A stretch of 48,454 nt of DNA, taken from NCBI GenBank assembly GCA_021773055.1, contig JAJFKV010000009.1, forward strand, positions 1 to 48,454, read 5' to 3'. Below the pieces are notes generated by a model. That model was not told where the DNA came from. It ran no database searches and saw only the letters and a program-made list of their open reading frames with translations. The translations under genes were made by a program, and so were the position numbers. Origin of the DNA: Woeseiaceae bacterium. Its GTDB lineage: Bacteria; Pseudomonadota; Gammaproteobacteria; Steroidobacterales; Woeseiaceae. Every line of letters starts with the position of its first letter. Within the stretch, counting starts at the first letter, position 1. This document shows positions 25,221-33,539 of the stretch, piece by piece.

Positions 25221-25667
25221 CTAGCCGCCGCAGCCGCCAATAGTTACTTTTACTTCTTTACTGGTGCTGTAAAGATTGCCGCCTGCTTTTACGATCGCGC
25301 GCACATTGGAGCTTTGCCCCATCTTTATGCGTACCGAGACTTTCGGCACCATTTTGGGACTCATGTCAAATGACGCCGCAAGCGGTGTCGGGTTGTTATC
25401 GACCACCACGCTTATCGACTCAACGTCCGCCAGGTCCGTACTGACCGTTACGGGTACGACGGCGCCATTTTCGGCGATATCCGGTATCTTCATGTGGATC
25501 TGGTCACTGGCTGTCGGTACCCCACCCAATAATTCGGCTATGGCCTCTTCTGTTGTCGTCGCATCGAAGGCCTTATCCGCTCGTGCCGCGAAGAGAATCC
25601 GTGGAAATGCGAGGGTTGCTGCAATCGCCAGCAAACTCCTGAGCATATTTCGTCTATCAATATTCAT
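25221..25667 (-). CDS. soxY: Sulfur carrier subunit SoxY
   Basis: A 148-residue exported protein with a Tat-like signal (NIDRRNMLRSLLAIA). It ends in the swinging-arm motif VTIGGCGG, whose cysteine carries all covalent sulfur intermediates of the pathway. The central beta-sandwich (IHMKIPDIAENGAVVPVTV) is typical. GGAG lies eight bases before the ATG at 25667. It lies between soxX and soxZ on the same leftward transcript. Confidence 0.95.
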   Translation of the reverse strand: MNIDRRNMLRSLLAIAATLAFPRILFAARADKAFDATTTEEAIAELLGGVPTASDQIHMKIPDIAENGAVVPVTVSTDLADVESISVVVDNNPTPLAASFDMSPKMVPKVSVRIKMGQSSNVRAIVKAGGNLYSTSKEVKVTIGGCGG

Positions 25668-25682
25668 TGTCAAAACTCCGAT

Positions 25683-26036
25683 CTAAAGCGTGAGGACGAA
25701 GTCGACAACAAGGTCGATTTCTTCCTCTGTCAAAATTCGGTGCCGACCAAAGGGCGGCATACGTGTGGATCGCATTCGGACCGAGGCGTCCCAGATTTGA
25801 GCCCGGAGGACATCGCGGTCCGGAAAACGAGCTTTCATCATGATCAGCGGCGGGCCGTAATTGCCAGCCAACTCACCACCCTCAATATGGTGGCAAGCAA
25901 GGCAGTTACCTTTGCTGCGCTCGAAAGCCAGCGCTTTGCCTTGCGCGAGCCGATCTGCGCCTGCCGGTTCTTCGGCAACGCCTGGCCACGGGAGGACCAT
26001 TAGTAATATTCCGGCCAACAACAGGTTCTTGGTCAT
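25683..26036 (-). CDS. soxX: SoxX c-type cytochrome
   Basis: A 117-residue periplasmic monohaem cytochrome with a signal peptide (cleavage near PGVA-EEP), the haem motif CLACH (Cys45-His49) and the likely axial methionine Met93 in MPPFG. It accepts the electrons produced by SoxA when thiosulfate is joined to SoxY. Unlike in many species it is separated from soxA by soxYZ. The upstream neighbour is soxD with 19 bases between them. Confidence 0.9.
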   Translation of the reverse strand: MTKNLLLAGILLMVLPWPGVAEEPAGADRLAQGKALAFERSKGNCLACHHIEGGELAGNYGPPLIMMKARFPDRDVLRAQIWDASVRMRSTRMPPFGRHRILTEEEIDLVVDFVLTL

Positions 26037-26055
26037 AGGGTTCCCTTATTAATAA

Positions 26056-26967
26056 TCACTTTATTGTCGAAAGCGAAATAATGTAGTCGACGGCGGCAGT
26101 GACCGCATCATCGGTCAGCTGCGGCTGCCCGCCTTTGGCCGGCATGATGCCCTTGCCATTGAGGGCGCTTGAGACAAGAGTGTCCCGGCCAAGCGGCAAT
26201 CGTTCAGCCCAAGCTGCCGAATCACCAGGTATCGGTGCCTCCCCAATACCGGCTGCGTGACACACAGAGCATGCTTGCTGATAAACAGCTTGCCCCGGGG
26301 CCGGTTCGACCTGTTCTGCAACACTCTCTTCATCGGCCTCGGCATCCTCTGCAACCGGTGGCTCCGAGGTGATTTCGATACTGCCCGACTTCTTGCAGTT
26401 CTTCATACATCTCCTGGCTCTGACGTCGGGTCGGTCGTCAAAGAAGAAGCCGTCTTTGTTCGGCATCTCAACGTCGGCGAGATTGTACTGCGTTAGTTCA
26501 AAGTCGTACTCGATAAGATCGTTGAGGTACAGAACGTATGCGGTCGTTGCATACACTTCCTCATCGGTCAGCGATTCGGGTGCCGTAAAGGGCATGGCGC
26601 GGTGGATGTAGTCCCACAATGTGCTCGCATAAGGCCAGAAACTGCCGACCGTCTTTTCAGGTCGCGCTTCTGTAAGAGTTCCTTCACCGCCGGAGAGAAC
26701 CGGATAACGGCCTACCCCTTCTCCAAAAGAGCCATGGCAGCTGGCACACCTATCTTCGTACAACATTTCGCCGTCTTCGGGTGTGGCGCCACCGGGTGGC
26801 AACCCCATGCCGTCGGGACGAATATCAATATCCCAACCTGCGATTTGCTCTGCGGTCGCCGTCTGCCCGTAGCCGAAATGTCCGGGCTCTTCAGCATGGC
26901 CCTCGACAACGAAGCCAAAAGCGACGATCAATCCAACGCCGGAAAGAGACTTAGCTAATCTGGACAT
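26056..26967 (-). CDS. soxD: Sulfane dehydrogenase dihaem subunit SoxD
   Basis: A 303-residue exported cytochrome with two class I haem motifs, CASCH (74-78) and CSVCH (233-237), in domains joined by an acidic, Glu/Ala-rich linker (about 195-225). RRCMKNCKK (Cys187, Cys191) lies between the domains and is a usual SoxD feature. It takes six electrons from SoxC-bound sulfane sulfur. The start lies 17 bases inside the soxC coding region, so SoxC and SoxD are translationally coupled. Presence of SoxCD predicts complete oxidation of thiosulfate to sulfate without stored sulfur globules. Confidence 0.92.
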   Translation of the reverse strand: MSRLAKSLSGVGLIVAFGFVVEGHAEEPGHFGYGQTATAEQIAGWDIDIRPDGMGLPPGGATPEDGEMLYEDRCASCHGSFGEGVGRYPVLSGGEGTLTEARPEKTVGSFWPYASTLWDYIHRAMPFTAPESLTDEEVYATTAYVLYLNDLIEYDFELTQYNLADVEMPNKDGFFFDDRPDVRARRCMKNCKKSGSIEITSEPPVAEDAEADEESVAEQVEPAPGQAVYQQACSVCHAAGIGEAPIPGDSAAWAERLPLGRDTLVSSALNGKGIMPAKGGQPQLTDDAVTAAVDYIISLSTIK

Positions 26968-28273
26968 TGCTCACCTTTCCGCTGTCATGCAATCGCCAGG
27001 TATGAATCGCGTTCTTGTGGTAGATCGAGCTGTTGCCGCGCGCCTCGCGGAGCTGCGTATAGGTTGGTTGGACGTATCCAGTCTCATCCACGGCGCGGCT
27101 TTGAATCATGGCTGGCCCACCGTCCCAGTCCCATTCCAGTCCGAAGCGGGTCAGAGCCTTTGGCAAAACCAGTCCCTTGAGGCGGGCAGGACGCCAATTC
27201 ATGCCGCCGTCAAAGGATACGTCGACGCGCTTGATTTTTCCTTCTCCGGACCACGCCAGTCCCTGCACTTCATAACGCCCGCGCTCGGTAAGCGGTTTTT
27301 CCGGACAAGGGAACGTGACGACGGAGTTACACTCCTGCACGTAGGAAAATTTCCGGGCGCGACCATCTGCGAGCAAATCCGTGTACTTGGAGGTCTCTTC
27401 CCTGTGGTACCAAGCTTCGTCACCGATTTCGAGACGCCGCAGCCATTTCACGCTGGTATTGCCCTCCCACCCCGGATTCATCAAGCGGATTGGATAACCC
27501 TGTTCAGGCCGTAACGGTTCGCCGTTTTGTGCGTAGACGATCAGCGCATCGTCGAGCGCTTTATCCATTGGAATCGAGCGACTCATATGAGAGCCATCAG
27601 CACCTTCGGCCAGCACCCACGCCGCATCTTTCTTGATTCCCACTTCCTGAAGCAGAGTGGATAACAGGACACCCGTCCATTCGCAGCAGCTGATCATGCC
27701 GTGCGTGAACTGCAATGCATCCATTTGTGCGGCACGCCATTCCATGCCGCCATTGGCCGGACACTCAATAAACCGGATCACTGAGGTGCTTGGAAACCGC
27801 TTCAGGTCATCAACGCTGAGAATAATGGGCCGGTCAACCATGCCGTGAATCATGAGCCGGTGCTGCGCGGGATCGATCGGCGGGACCCCCGCATGGTAGC
27901 GCTCGAAGACCAGGCTGCTCGGCGTGATGATGCCGCTCAATTCGGCAAGCGGGGTGAAGCTAATGGATGCGATTTTATCCGCTGTCAGCCACGGAACGTT
28001 TCTACGCACAATGTGGCTCTCGTACGGCGAGGGCTTGCCGTACGGATTGGTGAGAACACCAGATCCCAGTGATTTGGTCCAGGGCGGAACATTTGGGGGC
28101 AAATTGCTTTCGCCAGCCAACGCCGCACCAGGCACGGCTGCGCCGGATAGCGCGCCGCCCGCCAGCAGCAACCCCTGTTTGAGGAAGTTGCGGCGCTCGT
28201 TCGCCTGTAGCTTCTCGCCTTCGCGAGCGACGGCCTGTAACAGATCGGCCGTACTGCTCTCGTCTTTGCCCAT
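26951..28273 (-). CDS. soxC: Sulfane dehydrogenase molybdenum subunit SoxC
   Basis: A 440-residue molybdoenzyme of the sulfite oxidase family with a Tat signal (Arg27-Arg28 in ERRNFLKQGLLLAGG). The molybdenum ligand is Cys171 in RFIECPANGG, followed by the substrate-site blocks WTGVLLSTLLQEVG and GYPIRLMNPGWEGNTSVKWL, and a C-terminal dimerisation domain (VDVSFDGGMNWRPARL). It oxidises the sulfane sulfur on SoxY with SoxD. The ATG at 28273 has GGGAG eight bases upstream and is preferred to the frame start at 28312. First gene of the operon; operator copy 4 lies 72-91 bases upstream. Confidence 0.93.
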   Translation of the reverse strand: MGKDESSTADLLQAVAREGEKLQANERRNFLKQGLLLAGGALSGAAVPGAALAGESNLPPNVPPWTKSLGSGVLTNPYGKPSPYESHIVRRNVPWLTADKIASISFTPLAELSGIITPSSLVFERYHAGVPPIDPAQHRLMIHGMVDRPIILSVDDLKRFPSTSVIRFIECPANGGMEWRAAQMDALQFTHGMISCCEWTGVLLSTLLQEVGIKKDAAWVLAEGADGSHMSRSIPMDKALDDALIVYAQNGEPLRPEQGYPIRLMNPGWEGNTSVKWLRRLEIGDEAWYHREETSKYTDLLADGRARKFSYVQECNSVVTFPCPEKPLTERGRYEVQGLAWSGEGKIKRVDVSFDGGMNWRPARLKGLVLPKALTRFGLEWDWDGGPAMIQSRAVDETGYVQPTYTQLREARGNSSIYHKNAIHTWRLHDSGKVSNVQIS

Positions 28274-28344
28274 CGAGTGGCTCCCGGTTATTGCCATCCA
28301 TTCGAATTGCATCCATGACTCTGCACGAGCATGGTTTTTTCTGT

Positions 28345-28364
28345 ATATTAGAAAATCCTAACAT
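28345..28364. promoter_or_regulatory. Predicted BigR/SqrR-type operator, copy 4 (one mismatch)
   Basis: ATATTA-N8-TAACAT, matching the three perfect copies except for one base in the right arm. It sits in the divergent region between soxC (28273) and the metallo-beta-lactamase-fold gene (28382) whose operon includes the repressor itself. A site here would link sox expression and autoregulation of the repressor. Confidence 0.65.
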
Positions 28365-28381
28365 AAAAGAAAAGCCGGCGT

Positions 28382-29344
28382 TTGAGCATCTTGAATAACC
28401 ACCGCATCCATCGTCTGGGAGTTTTCATTCTTACTCTCGGCCTTTTTGTGCCGGCGATTTCGCTTGCAGGCCAGTGTCCGCCAGCAAGTGGCGTGGCCGT
28501 ACAGGTGCTTGGTTCTGGTGGTCCGATAGCTGATGACGGCCGCGCATCTTCCGCCTATTTGGTCTGGGTGGATGGCAAATCTCGAGCATTAATCGATGCT
28601 GGTGGCGGTACATTTCTTCGCTTTGCCGAAGCAAAAGCCAATTTTGGTGACCTTGATTTCATTGGATTGAGCCACTTTCATGCCGACCATTCCGCCGATT
28701 TTCCGGCGCTGCTCAAGAGCGGCAGTTTTAGACCAGGAAACGGCTCTTTGACCGTAGCAGGACCCGGTGGAAGCAGCCCTTTCCCCGGCCTGAGTCATTT
28801 CCTGACCAGCCTTTTGGACTCAGATTCTGGCGCATTCGCTTACCTCGGCGACTACCTGGCTGACGCTGGCCGGCTGAAGAAGATGAACGCTGTCGAAGTC
28901 GCCAGGGAAAATACGGGGTCGTATTCTGTCTATGCTGACAGTGAGAGCGCCATACAGATTGACGCAATGCACGTGCCACACGGCATCGTTCCAGCATTGG
29001 CTTATCGGGTTCAAGTCGGAAAAGAGGTCATCGTATTCGCGAGCGATCAGAACGGAAACAAGCCCGAGTTTGTTGATTTCGCCAAAGACGCCAACATTTT
29101 GATCATGCACATGCCAGTGCCTGAAGACGTTAGCGGTGTCGGCAGAAGACTGCACGCCCCACCGAGCGTTATAGGGACTATCGCTAATGATGCTGACGTA
29201 CAAATGCTGATAATTAGTCACCTTATGGCGCGCAGCCTGAGTCAATTGGACGGGAACGTCGGCCTGGTCAGCTCAAAATTCAGCGGTCCGGTCGCTGTCG
29301 CAGACGATCTGGATTGCTACAAAATAAATCATTGGGAAAAGTGA
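28382..29344 (+). CDS. Exported metallo-beta-lactamase-fold hydrolase
   Basis: A 320-residue protein with a signal peptide (cleavage near ISLAG-QC). It has an intact dinuclear metal motif SHFHADHSAD (His98, His100, Asp102, His103), a later HVPHG and ISHLMARS. The layout is closer to RNase Z- or arylsulfatase-like members than to persulfide dioxygenase. The substrate is unknown; the sox context suggests a sulfur compound. It is followed two bases later by the ArsR repressor gene, forming an operon that diverges from soxC. Start is TTG at 28382 or TTG at 28391; neither has a strong ribosome binding site. Confidence 0.75.
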   Translation: MSILNNHRIHRLGVFILTLGLFVPAISLAGQCPPASGVAVQVLGSGGPIADDGRASSAYLVWVDGKSRALIDAGGGTFLRFAEAKANFGDLDFIGLSHFHADHSADFPALLKSGSFRPGNGSLTVAGPGGSSPFPGLSHFLTSLLDSDSGAFAYLGDYLADAGRLKKMNAVEVARENTGSYSVYADSESAIQIDAMHVPHGIVPALAYRVQVGKEVIVFASDQNGNKPEFVDFAKDANILIMHMPVPEDVSGVGRRLHAPPSVIGTIANDADVQMLIISHLMARSLSQLDGNVGLVSSKFSGPVAVADDLDCYKINHWEK

Positions 29345-29346
29345 AC

Positions 29347-29664
29347 ATGGAATTATCCGACAGCTTCGACCTGAACGAGATGAAGAAAGCCGCCGAGAAA
29401 GCCAGCGCGCTCATGAAAACATTGGGCCACCAGGGCCGCCTCATGATCTTGTGCCAGCTAGCGACAGGAGAAAAATCTGTCGGTGAGCTTTCACGTTTGT
29501 TGGACATCGCTCAATCTCCGCTATCACAACACCTGTCAAGAATGCGAAGCGAAGGACTGGTAGAACCACGTCGGAGTGCGCAGACGGTTTATTACACCCT
29601 GAATTCGGATGAGGCGGGCAAGATTATTGAGTGCGTCTACGGCCTTTATTGCGCAAAAAACTAG
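29347..29664 (+). CDS. bigR: BigR/SqrR-type persulfide-responsive ArsR repressor
   Basis: A 105-residue winged-helix regulator of the ArsR family. The recognition helix region is VGELSRLLDIAQSPLSQHLSRMRSEGLV and the wing VEPRRSAQTVYYTL. It has cysteines at 36 (LMILCQLATGE) and 102 (VYGLYCAKN), 66 residues apart, the same separation as the persulfide-sensing pairs of BigR (42/108) and SqrR (41/107). Cys96 is additional. Such proteins leave DNA when the pair forms a disulfide or tetrasulfide link. GGGAAAAG precedes the ATG. Its likely targets are the four ATATTA-N8-TAATAT sites in the window. Confidence 0.88.
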   Translation: MELSDSFDLNEMKKAAEKASALMKTLGHQGRLMILCQLATGEKSVGELSRLLDIAQSPLSQHLSRMRSEGLVEPRRSAQTVYYTLNSDEAGKIIECVYGLYCAKN

Positions 29665-29763
29665 TCGACACCGGACTCAATACAGCGTGTTTATACCCCG
29701 TAATCCTTGCGCGCCGTAGCTTTATCTCGACCGAAACTTGCAGAACGGCCGAGGTTTCTGCTT

Positions 29764-29783
29764 ATATTCAATTTATCTAAAGT
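29764..29783. promoter_or_regulatory. Weak operator-like repeat before FadL gene
   Basis: ATATTC-N8-TAAAGT keeps the spacing of the four stronger sites but differs at three positions. It lies 63 bases upstream of the FadL-type porin gene in the 181-base gap after the repressor gene. It may be a low-affinity site or chance in AT-rich DNA. Confidence 0.25.
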
Positions 29784-29845
29784 AAGTATTATTTGTATCT
29801 TCTTAACGAATTTCTTACTCACAGCTCAACTGGGGAGTTAATTAA

Positions 29846-31240
29846 GTGAACCTGAAACGCGTATTAACAACAACTACGGCGATTGCCTTGAGCGCTGCAA
29901 TTTGCAGCCCGGCGTTCGCCACCAACGGCTATTTCACCCACGGCACCGGCACCAAGAACAAAGGTATGGCGGGCGCGGGACTGGCCACACCCGAAGACTC
30001 AATCTCAATTGCGAACAACCCGGCGGCCGCGCTTGTAGGCGTTGGTCACCTTGACGTCGGAGCAGCAGTTTTTAGCCCGCTCCGCAGTTATACCAGCTCA
30101 GCCAGCCTTGCGAACGGCAACGGCGGTGCGTTCACCATCGGCCCTAACGACATCGACAGCGACCGGAACTTTTTTGTGATTCCGCATGTTGCCTACGGAT
30201 GGGAGCTTAGCCCGGAAAGTGCTATCGGCGTTGCTTTCTACGGCCGTGGCGGAATGAATACCAAATGGCAGGGCGGCAACGCCTCTTTTGACCCGGATGG
30301 CCCCGCAGGACCGGCACCCGTCATGACGCTCAACGGCACATTCGGCGGCGGCAAAGCGGGTGTTGACCTTTCGCAAGCGTTTCTGGATGTAGCCTACGCA
30401 CGCAAAGTAAGCGATCAGGTCGCACTGGGCATTTCACTGGTTGGTGTGATCCAGTCATTTGAAGCCTACGGCGTAAGCACCTTCGCCGGATTCACCGAGA
30501 CCTTCGTGGCGCCCATCCTCACAACTGGCATACCCGGAAGCCCGACCAATCTTTCCGACAACGGCCATGAATTTTCGACAGGTTTCGGCGGGAAAGTTGG
30601 TATCCAGGCGGATTTGAGTGAGAGCTTTAGCTTTGCCGCCATGTACCAGTCAAAGATTGGCATGAGCGAGTTGGACACCTATGCCGATTTGTTTGCCGAA
30701 AATGGCGGCTTTGATATTCCAGCGAATGCCAAGATTGGCGTGACGTTTCGTACCAGCGACACCATGAAGATAAGCCTGGATGCAGAACATATCTGGTATT
30801 CCGATATTGACTCGGTCGGCAATGCATTTGCCAACCTTTTCACCTGCCCGTCGGCCAATGGTTTTGCCACTAACTTCGCCTCCGGCTGCCTCGGCGGTTC
30901 GACCGGCGCAGGATTTGGCTGGGATGACATGACGGTTTACAAGATTGGCGCTGAGTGGAACACGGGGACAGACTGGACATGGCGCGCCGGTTACAGCCAT
31001 GGATCACAACCGATCCCGGAAACTGAAGTGCTATTTAACATCCTTGCCCCCGCCGTTGTCGAAGATCACATTGCTGGCGGTTTCACCAAGAAAAACCCCA
31101 ATGGCAGCGAATGGAATTTTGCTTTCATGTACGCGTTTACAGGCGATCAGAGCGGTATCAACCCCTTTGATCCCACGCAGACGATTGAGATCGAAATGTA
31201 CCAGTACGAGTTCGAGTTGAGCTATAGCTGGCGCTTCTGA
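29846..31240 (+). CDS. FadL/OmpP1-type outer-membrane channel
   Basis: A 464-residue outer-membrane protein with a signal peptide ending in PAFA, directly followed by the family N-terminal hatch NGYFTHGTGTKNKGMAGAG and then about fourteen beta-strands, ending in FELSYSWRF. FadL proteins let hydrophobic compounds cross the outer membrane. The substrate is not evident; its place beside sulfur genes raises the possibility of hydrophobic sulfur or an organosulfur compound. The start is GTG at 29846 with GGGGAG nine bases upstream. It converges with the hydrolase-thioredoxin gene, with one base between the stops. Confidence 0.87.
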   Translation: MNLKRVLTTTTAIALSAAICSPAFATNGYFTHGTGTKNKGMAGAGLATPEDSISIANNPAAALVGVGHLDVGAAVFSPLRSYTSSASLANGNGGAFTIGPNDIDSDRNFFVIPHVAYGWELSPESAIGVAFYGRGGMNTKWQGGNASFDPDGPAGPAPVMTLNGTFGGGKAGVDLSQAFLDVAYARKVSDQVALGISLVGVIQSFEAYGVSTFAGFTETFVAPILTTGIPGSPTNLSDNGHEFSTGFGGKVGIQADLSESFSFAAMYQSKIGMSELDTYADLFAENGGFDIPANAKIGVTFRTSDTMKISLDAEHIWYSDIDSVGNAFANLFTCPSANGFATNFASGCLGGSTGAGFGWDDMTVYKIGAEWNTGTDWTWRAGYSHGSQPIPETEVLFNILAPAVVEDHIAGGFTKKNPNGSEWNFAFMYAFTGDQSGINPFDPTQTIEIEMYQYEFELSYSWRF

Positions 31241-31241
31241 T

Positions 31242-32504
31242 TCAAAGCTTGTTGGTCGCCGTTTCGATAGCTCTTTGCAGATAGAAAGCATAGAACTCCA
31301 GATTCGGCGTTCCAACCAGCGGATGGACCAGGCTCTCGCCCTGTCCATCCAGGAGTAACAGCGTAGGCGTCACGAAAACGTCGTAGCGGGCCGCGAACTC
31401 CCGGCCCACAATCTCCGCACCGTTAAAGTCCTGAAGGCTGAACCCTGAGTCCAGCGAAACCTCGCGCAGGATAACTTTTCCTTCAAGCTCTCCAGCGCGA
31501 ATCATGGGGAACAGAACCTGCTCACGCAGGCGTCTGCAAAATTCACATTCCTTCTGGCTGACGAACGTCACTATTGGCAATCTCCCGGACTGGGATTGTT
31601 TGCTGTCGTCCTGCAACGATACGGCAGGCGCGATAAGCACCGATCGCGGCAACCTCCGCATGAACTCGATGACACTGTCCACAACGTCGTACGTATACAG
31701 ATCACGAAAGAAATGATCTGCACCGGATATTTCAATATGCGTGACGAGTGGGTTCTCGACCTCGCTCATGCGCGAGGCCAACGTTGGGACGACTTCGTCC
31801 TGACTGCCCGAGATGACAAGAGTCGGCACGGCGACTTTCTGCAGTAGCGGAATGGTGTCGCTGTCTGCCTCGGGGCCATAGTACGAAAGGTACGTGGATG
31901 CCAGGACGTTCGCGTTCTTACAGTGCAGAAAATCGATTCCCTCGATTATGTCGTCAGTTGAGCCCAAGTCGATAGTCTGGAGAACTTCCACGCTGGCCAC
32001 TGCATCAGTCACAGGCGGCGCCAACAGCACTGCCATTTGAGCGCTGCGCACGCCCTGCAGCACGTGCTTCACGACTTGATTGGCACCTCTCGAGTGCCCC
32101 AACAGGACGATATGCATGGCGCCGTGTTCGGTGAGCCATCGTATCCAGGTCTCGATCTCATCCACTGCGTCATCAAGCTGATGATTATGCAGAGCGTCGC
32201 AGGGGTAGAAGCCCTCGCGATCATCAATGTTCAGGGATAGATTAATGGCCAGCGACGCTTGACCGGACTCCATGAATACTGACTGAAGAGCCTCTACCAG
32301 CTCCATGTCTTTGTGCCCAAGAGTGCCGTGCACAATCAATACAACGCGACCGTTCAGCTGTTGTCCGCCGAAAGGCACGATGTCACCGTTCAGCGTGTTA
32401 GCGCCGCTCGCGATCGTTACCTTGTCTGCATGCGCGGGGGCCGCGATGAACATCGCAAGAATTGCGCTACAAACTGCGAGTCGCAGCCAGGTTGTCACGT
32501 CCAT
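31242..32504 (-). CDS. Exported alpha/beta-hydrolase fused to thioredoxin-like domain
   Basis: A 420-residue protein with a signal peptide (cleavage near APAHA-DK). Residues about 30-290 form an alpha/beta-hydrolase: nucleophile Ser138 in GHSRG, acid Asp236 in SGSQDEVVP and base His264 in GADHF, with HGTLGHKD at the oxyanion position. Residues about 305-420 form a SoxW-like thioredoxin with CEFC (Cys320, Cys323) and a cis-proline in VTPTLLLL. The fusion is unusual and suggests an esterase or thioesterase step coupled to thiol chemistry in the periplasm. An in-frame TTG at 32528 is an alternative start. Last gene of the leftward operon. Confidence 0.75.
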   Translation of the reverse strand: MDVTTWLRLAVCSAILAMFIAAPAHADKVTIASGANTLNGDIVPFGGQQLNGRVVLIVHGTLGHKDMELVEALQSVFMESGQASLAINLSLNIDDREGFYPCDALHNHQLDDAVDEIETWIRWLTEHGAMHIVLLGHSRGANQVVKHVLQGVRSAQMAVLLAPPVTDAVASVEVLQTIDLGSTDDIIEGIDFLHCKNANVLASTYLSYYGPEADSDTIPLLQKVAVPTLVISGSQDEVVPTLASRMSEVENPLVTHIEISGADHFFRDLYTYDVVDSVIEFMRRLPRSVLIAPAVSLQDDSKQSQSGRLPIVTFVSQKECEFCRRLREQVLFPMIRAGELEGKVILREVSLDSGFSLQDFNGAEIVGREFAARYDVFVTPTLLLLDGQGESLVHPLVGTPNLEFYAFYLQRAIETATNKL

Positions 32505-32589
32505 AATTTGTTCATTACTATTGACCAAAGACCTGCTTGTTCCAACGACTTTACCTGGCGCCGGCGCTACTCATCTGGCGTTCGCCTGA

Positions 32590-32985
32590 TCACGCAAGAG
32601 CAGCCATCACTCGATCCAGCTTCTCACGTACCAGAGCAGCAAGCGGTAATACGTCGTCATTATCTACCAGGCCCATAACCGCTCCCGGGTCCATAAACGA
32701 AACGTGAACCGCGCCACCGTCGTCCTGCCGCACCAGCACATTGCAGGGCAGCAGCAATCCGATATCGGGGACCGCGGTTATCGCCTGATGTGCGAGAACC
32801 GGATTGCACGCGCCGAGAATTCGATAGGGCGGCATATCTTTGTCGAGCTTCTTTTTGAGCGTCGCGGCAACATTGATGTCAGACAAAACACCGAAGCCCT
32901 CAGTAGCTAACGCGTCAATGACGTTGTCGATTGAAGTGTCGAAGTCTGTTGAAACTTCTTTGCCGAAGCCGAAATTATTTTCCAC
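32590..32985 (-). CDS. DUF302-family protein
   Basis: A 131-residue soluble protein of the DUF302 fold. Visible blocks are FGKEVSTDFDTSIDNVIDALATEGFGVLSDI, RILGACNPVLAHQAI, LLLPCNVLVRQDDGG and VSFMDP, with two cysteines (in GACNP and LLPCN) that are common in this family. DUF302 proteins are frequent near sulfur oxidation genes, but their chemistry is not settled. The GTG at 32985 has AAGGAG eight bases upstream, which fixes the start over the longer frame to 33039. It follows the TlpA-like gene by 29 bases. Confidence 0.85.
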   Translation of the reverse strand: MENNFGFGKEVSTDFDTSIDNVIDALATEGFGVLSDINVAATLKKKLDKDMPPYRILGACNPVLAHQAITAVPDIGLLLPCNVLVRQDDGGAVHVSFMDPGAVMGLVDNDDVLPLAALVREKLDRVMAALA

Positions 32986-33014
32986 GAGCTTTCTCCTTGG
33001 TTTTTTTGCCTGAT

Positions 33015-33539
33015 TTATTTCGTAAGCCAACTGCGCCACAACAGGCCTAACTGGGTGCTGTATCCGAAGTCACGACGTGCCACCCGGTGATCGCTGTCCA
33101 GAACGTAATAGGTCGGAAACCCATGTATCTTCCAGTCCGTCGCGATTTCGCTGTTTCCCATCACAACGGGCACGTTCAGCTCATGCTTTGTCGCGTAGTT
33201 CAAGATCTGCTCATGTTCTTGCCAATCGAGGGCCACAACAACGATGGCCAGGTTCTCTTCACTACGCAGACGTCGCAACCGAACGATATTGTCGGCACTG
33301 GCGGCACAATAGCGACACCAGGGAGCGAAAAAGTAGATTAGTGCCGGCTTTCCCTTGACGTCATCGAGATCGAAATCATCGCCTCTCAGTGTCGCGGCCC
33401 GCAGCGTGGGCGCCGGTCCGGCGTCTGTCGCCAGGAGATTACGTGCCTGATAGGCGCTAACTGCCATGAAAGCCACAACAAACAACAGTGTCTGCATGAG
33501 CAGCGTCGAGTGCCTGCGAATAATTGCCCGAACACTCAT
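33015..33539 (-). CDS. Membrane-anchored TlpA/ScsD-like thiol-disulfide protein
   Basis: A 174-residue protein with one N-terminal membrane segment (about 12-30) and a periplasmic thioredoxin fold with APWCRYC (Cys75, Cys78) and the cis-proline HGFPTYYVL. The pattern suits protein-disulfide oxidoreductases of the ScsD/TlpA kind. In the sulfur locus it may keep SoxY, or the cysteines of the fused thioredoxin gene, in the right redox state, as SoxW and SoxV do elsewhere; that is inference. Its ATG overlaps the GNAT stop codon by four bases. Confidence 0.8.
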   Translation of the reverse strand: MSVRAIIRRHSTLLMQTLLFVVAFMAVSAYQARNLLATDAGPAPTLRAATLRGDDFDLDDVKGKPALIYFFAPWCRYCAASADNIVRLRRLRSEENLAIVVVALDWQEHEQILNYATKHELNVPVVMGNSEIATDWKIHGFPTYYVLDSDHRVARRDFGYSTQLGLLWRSWLTK

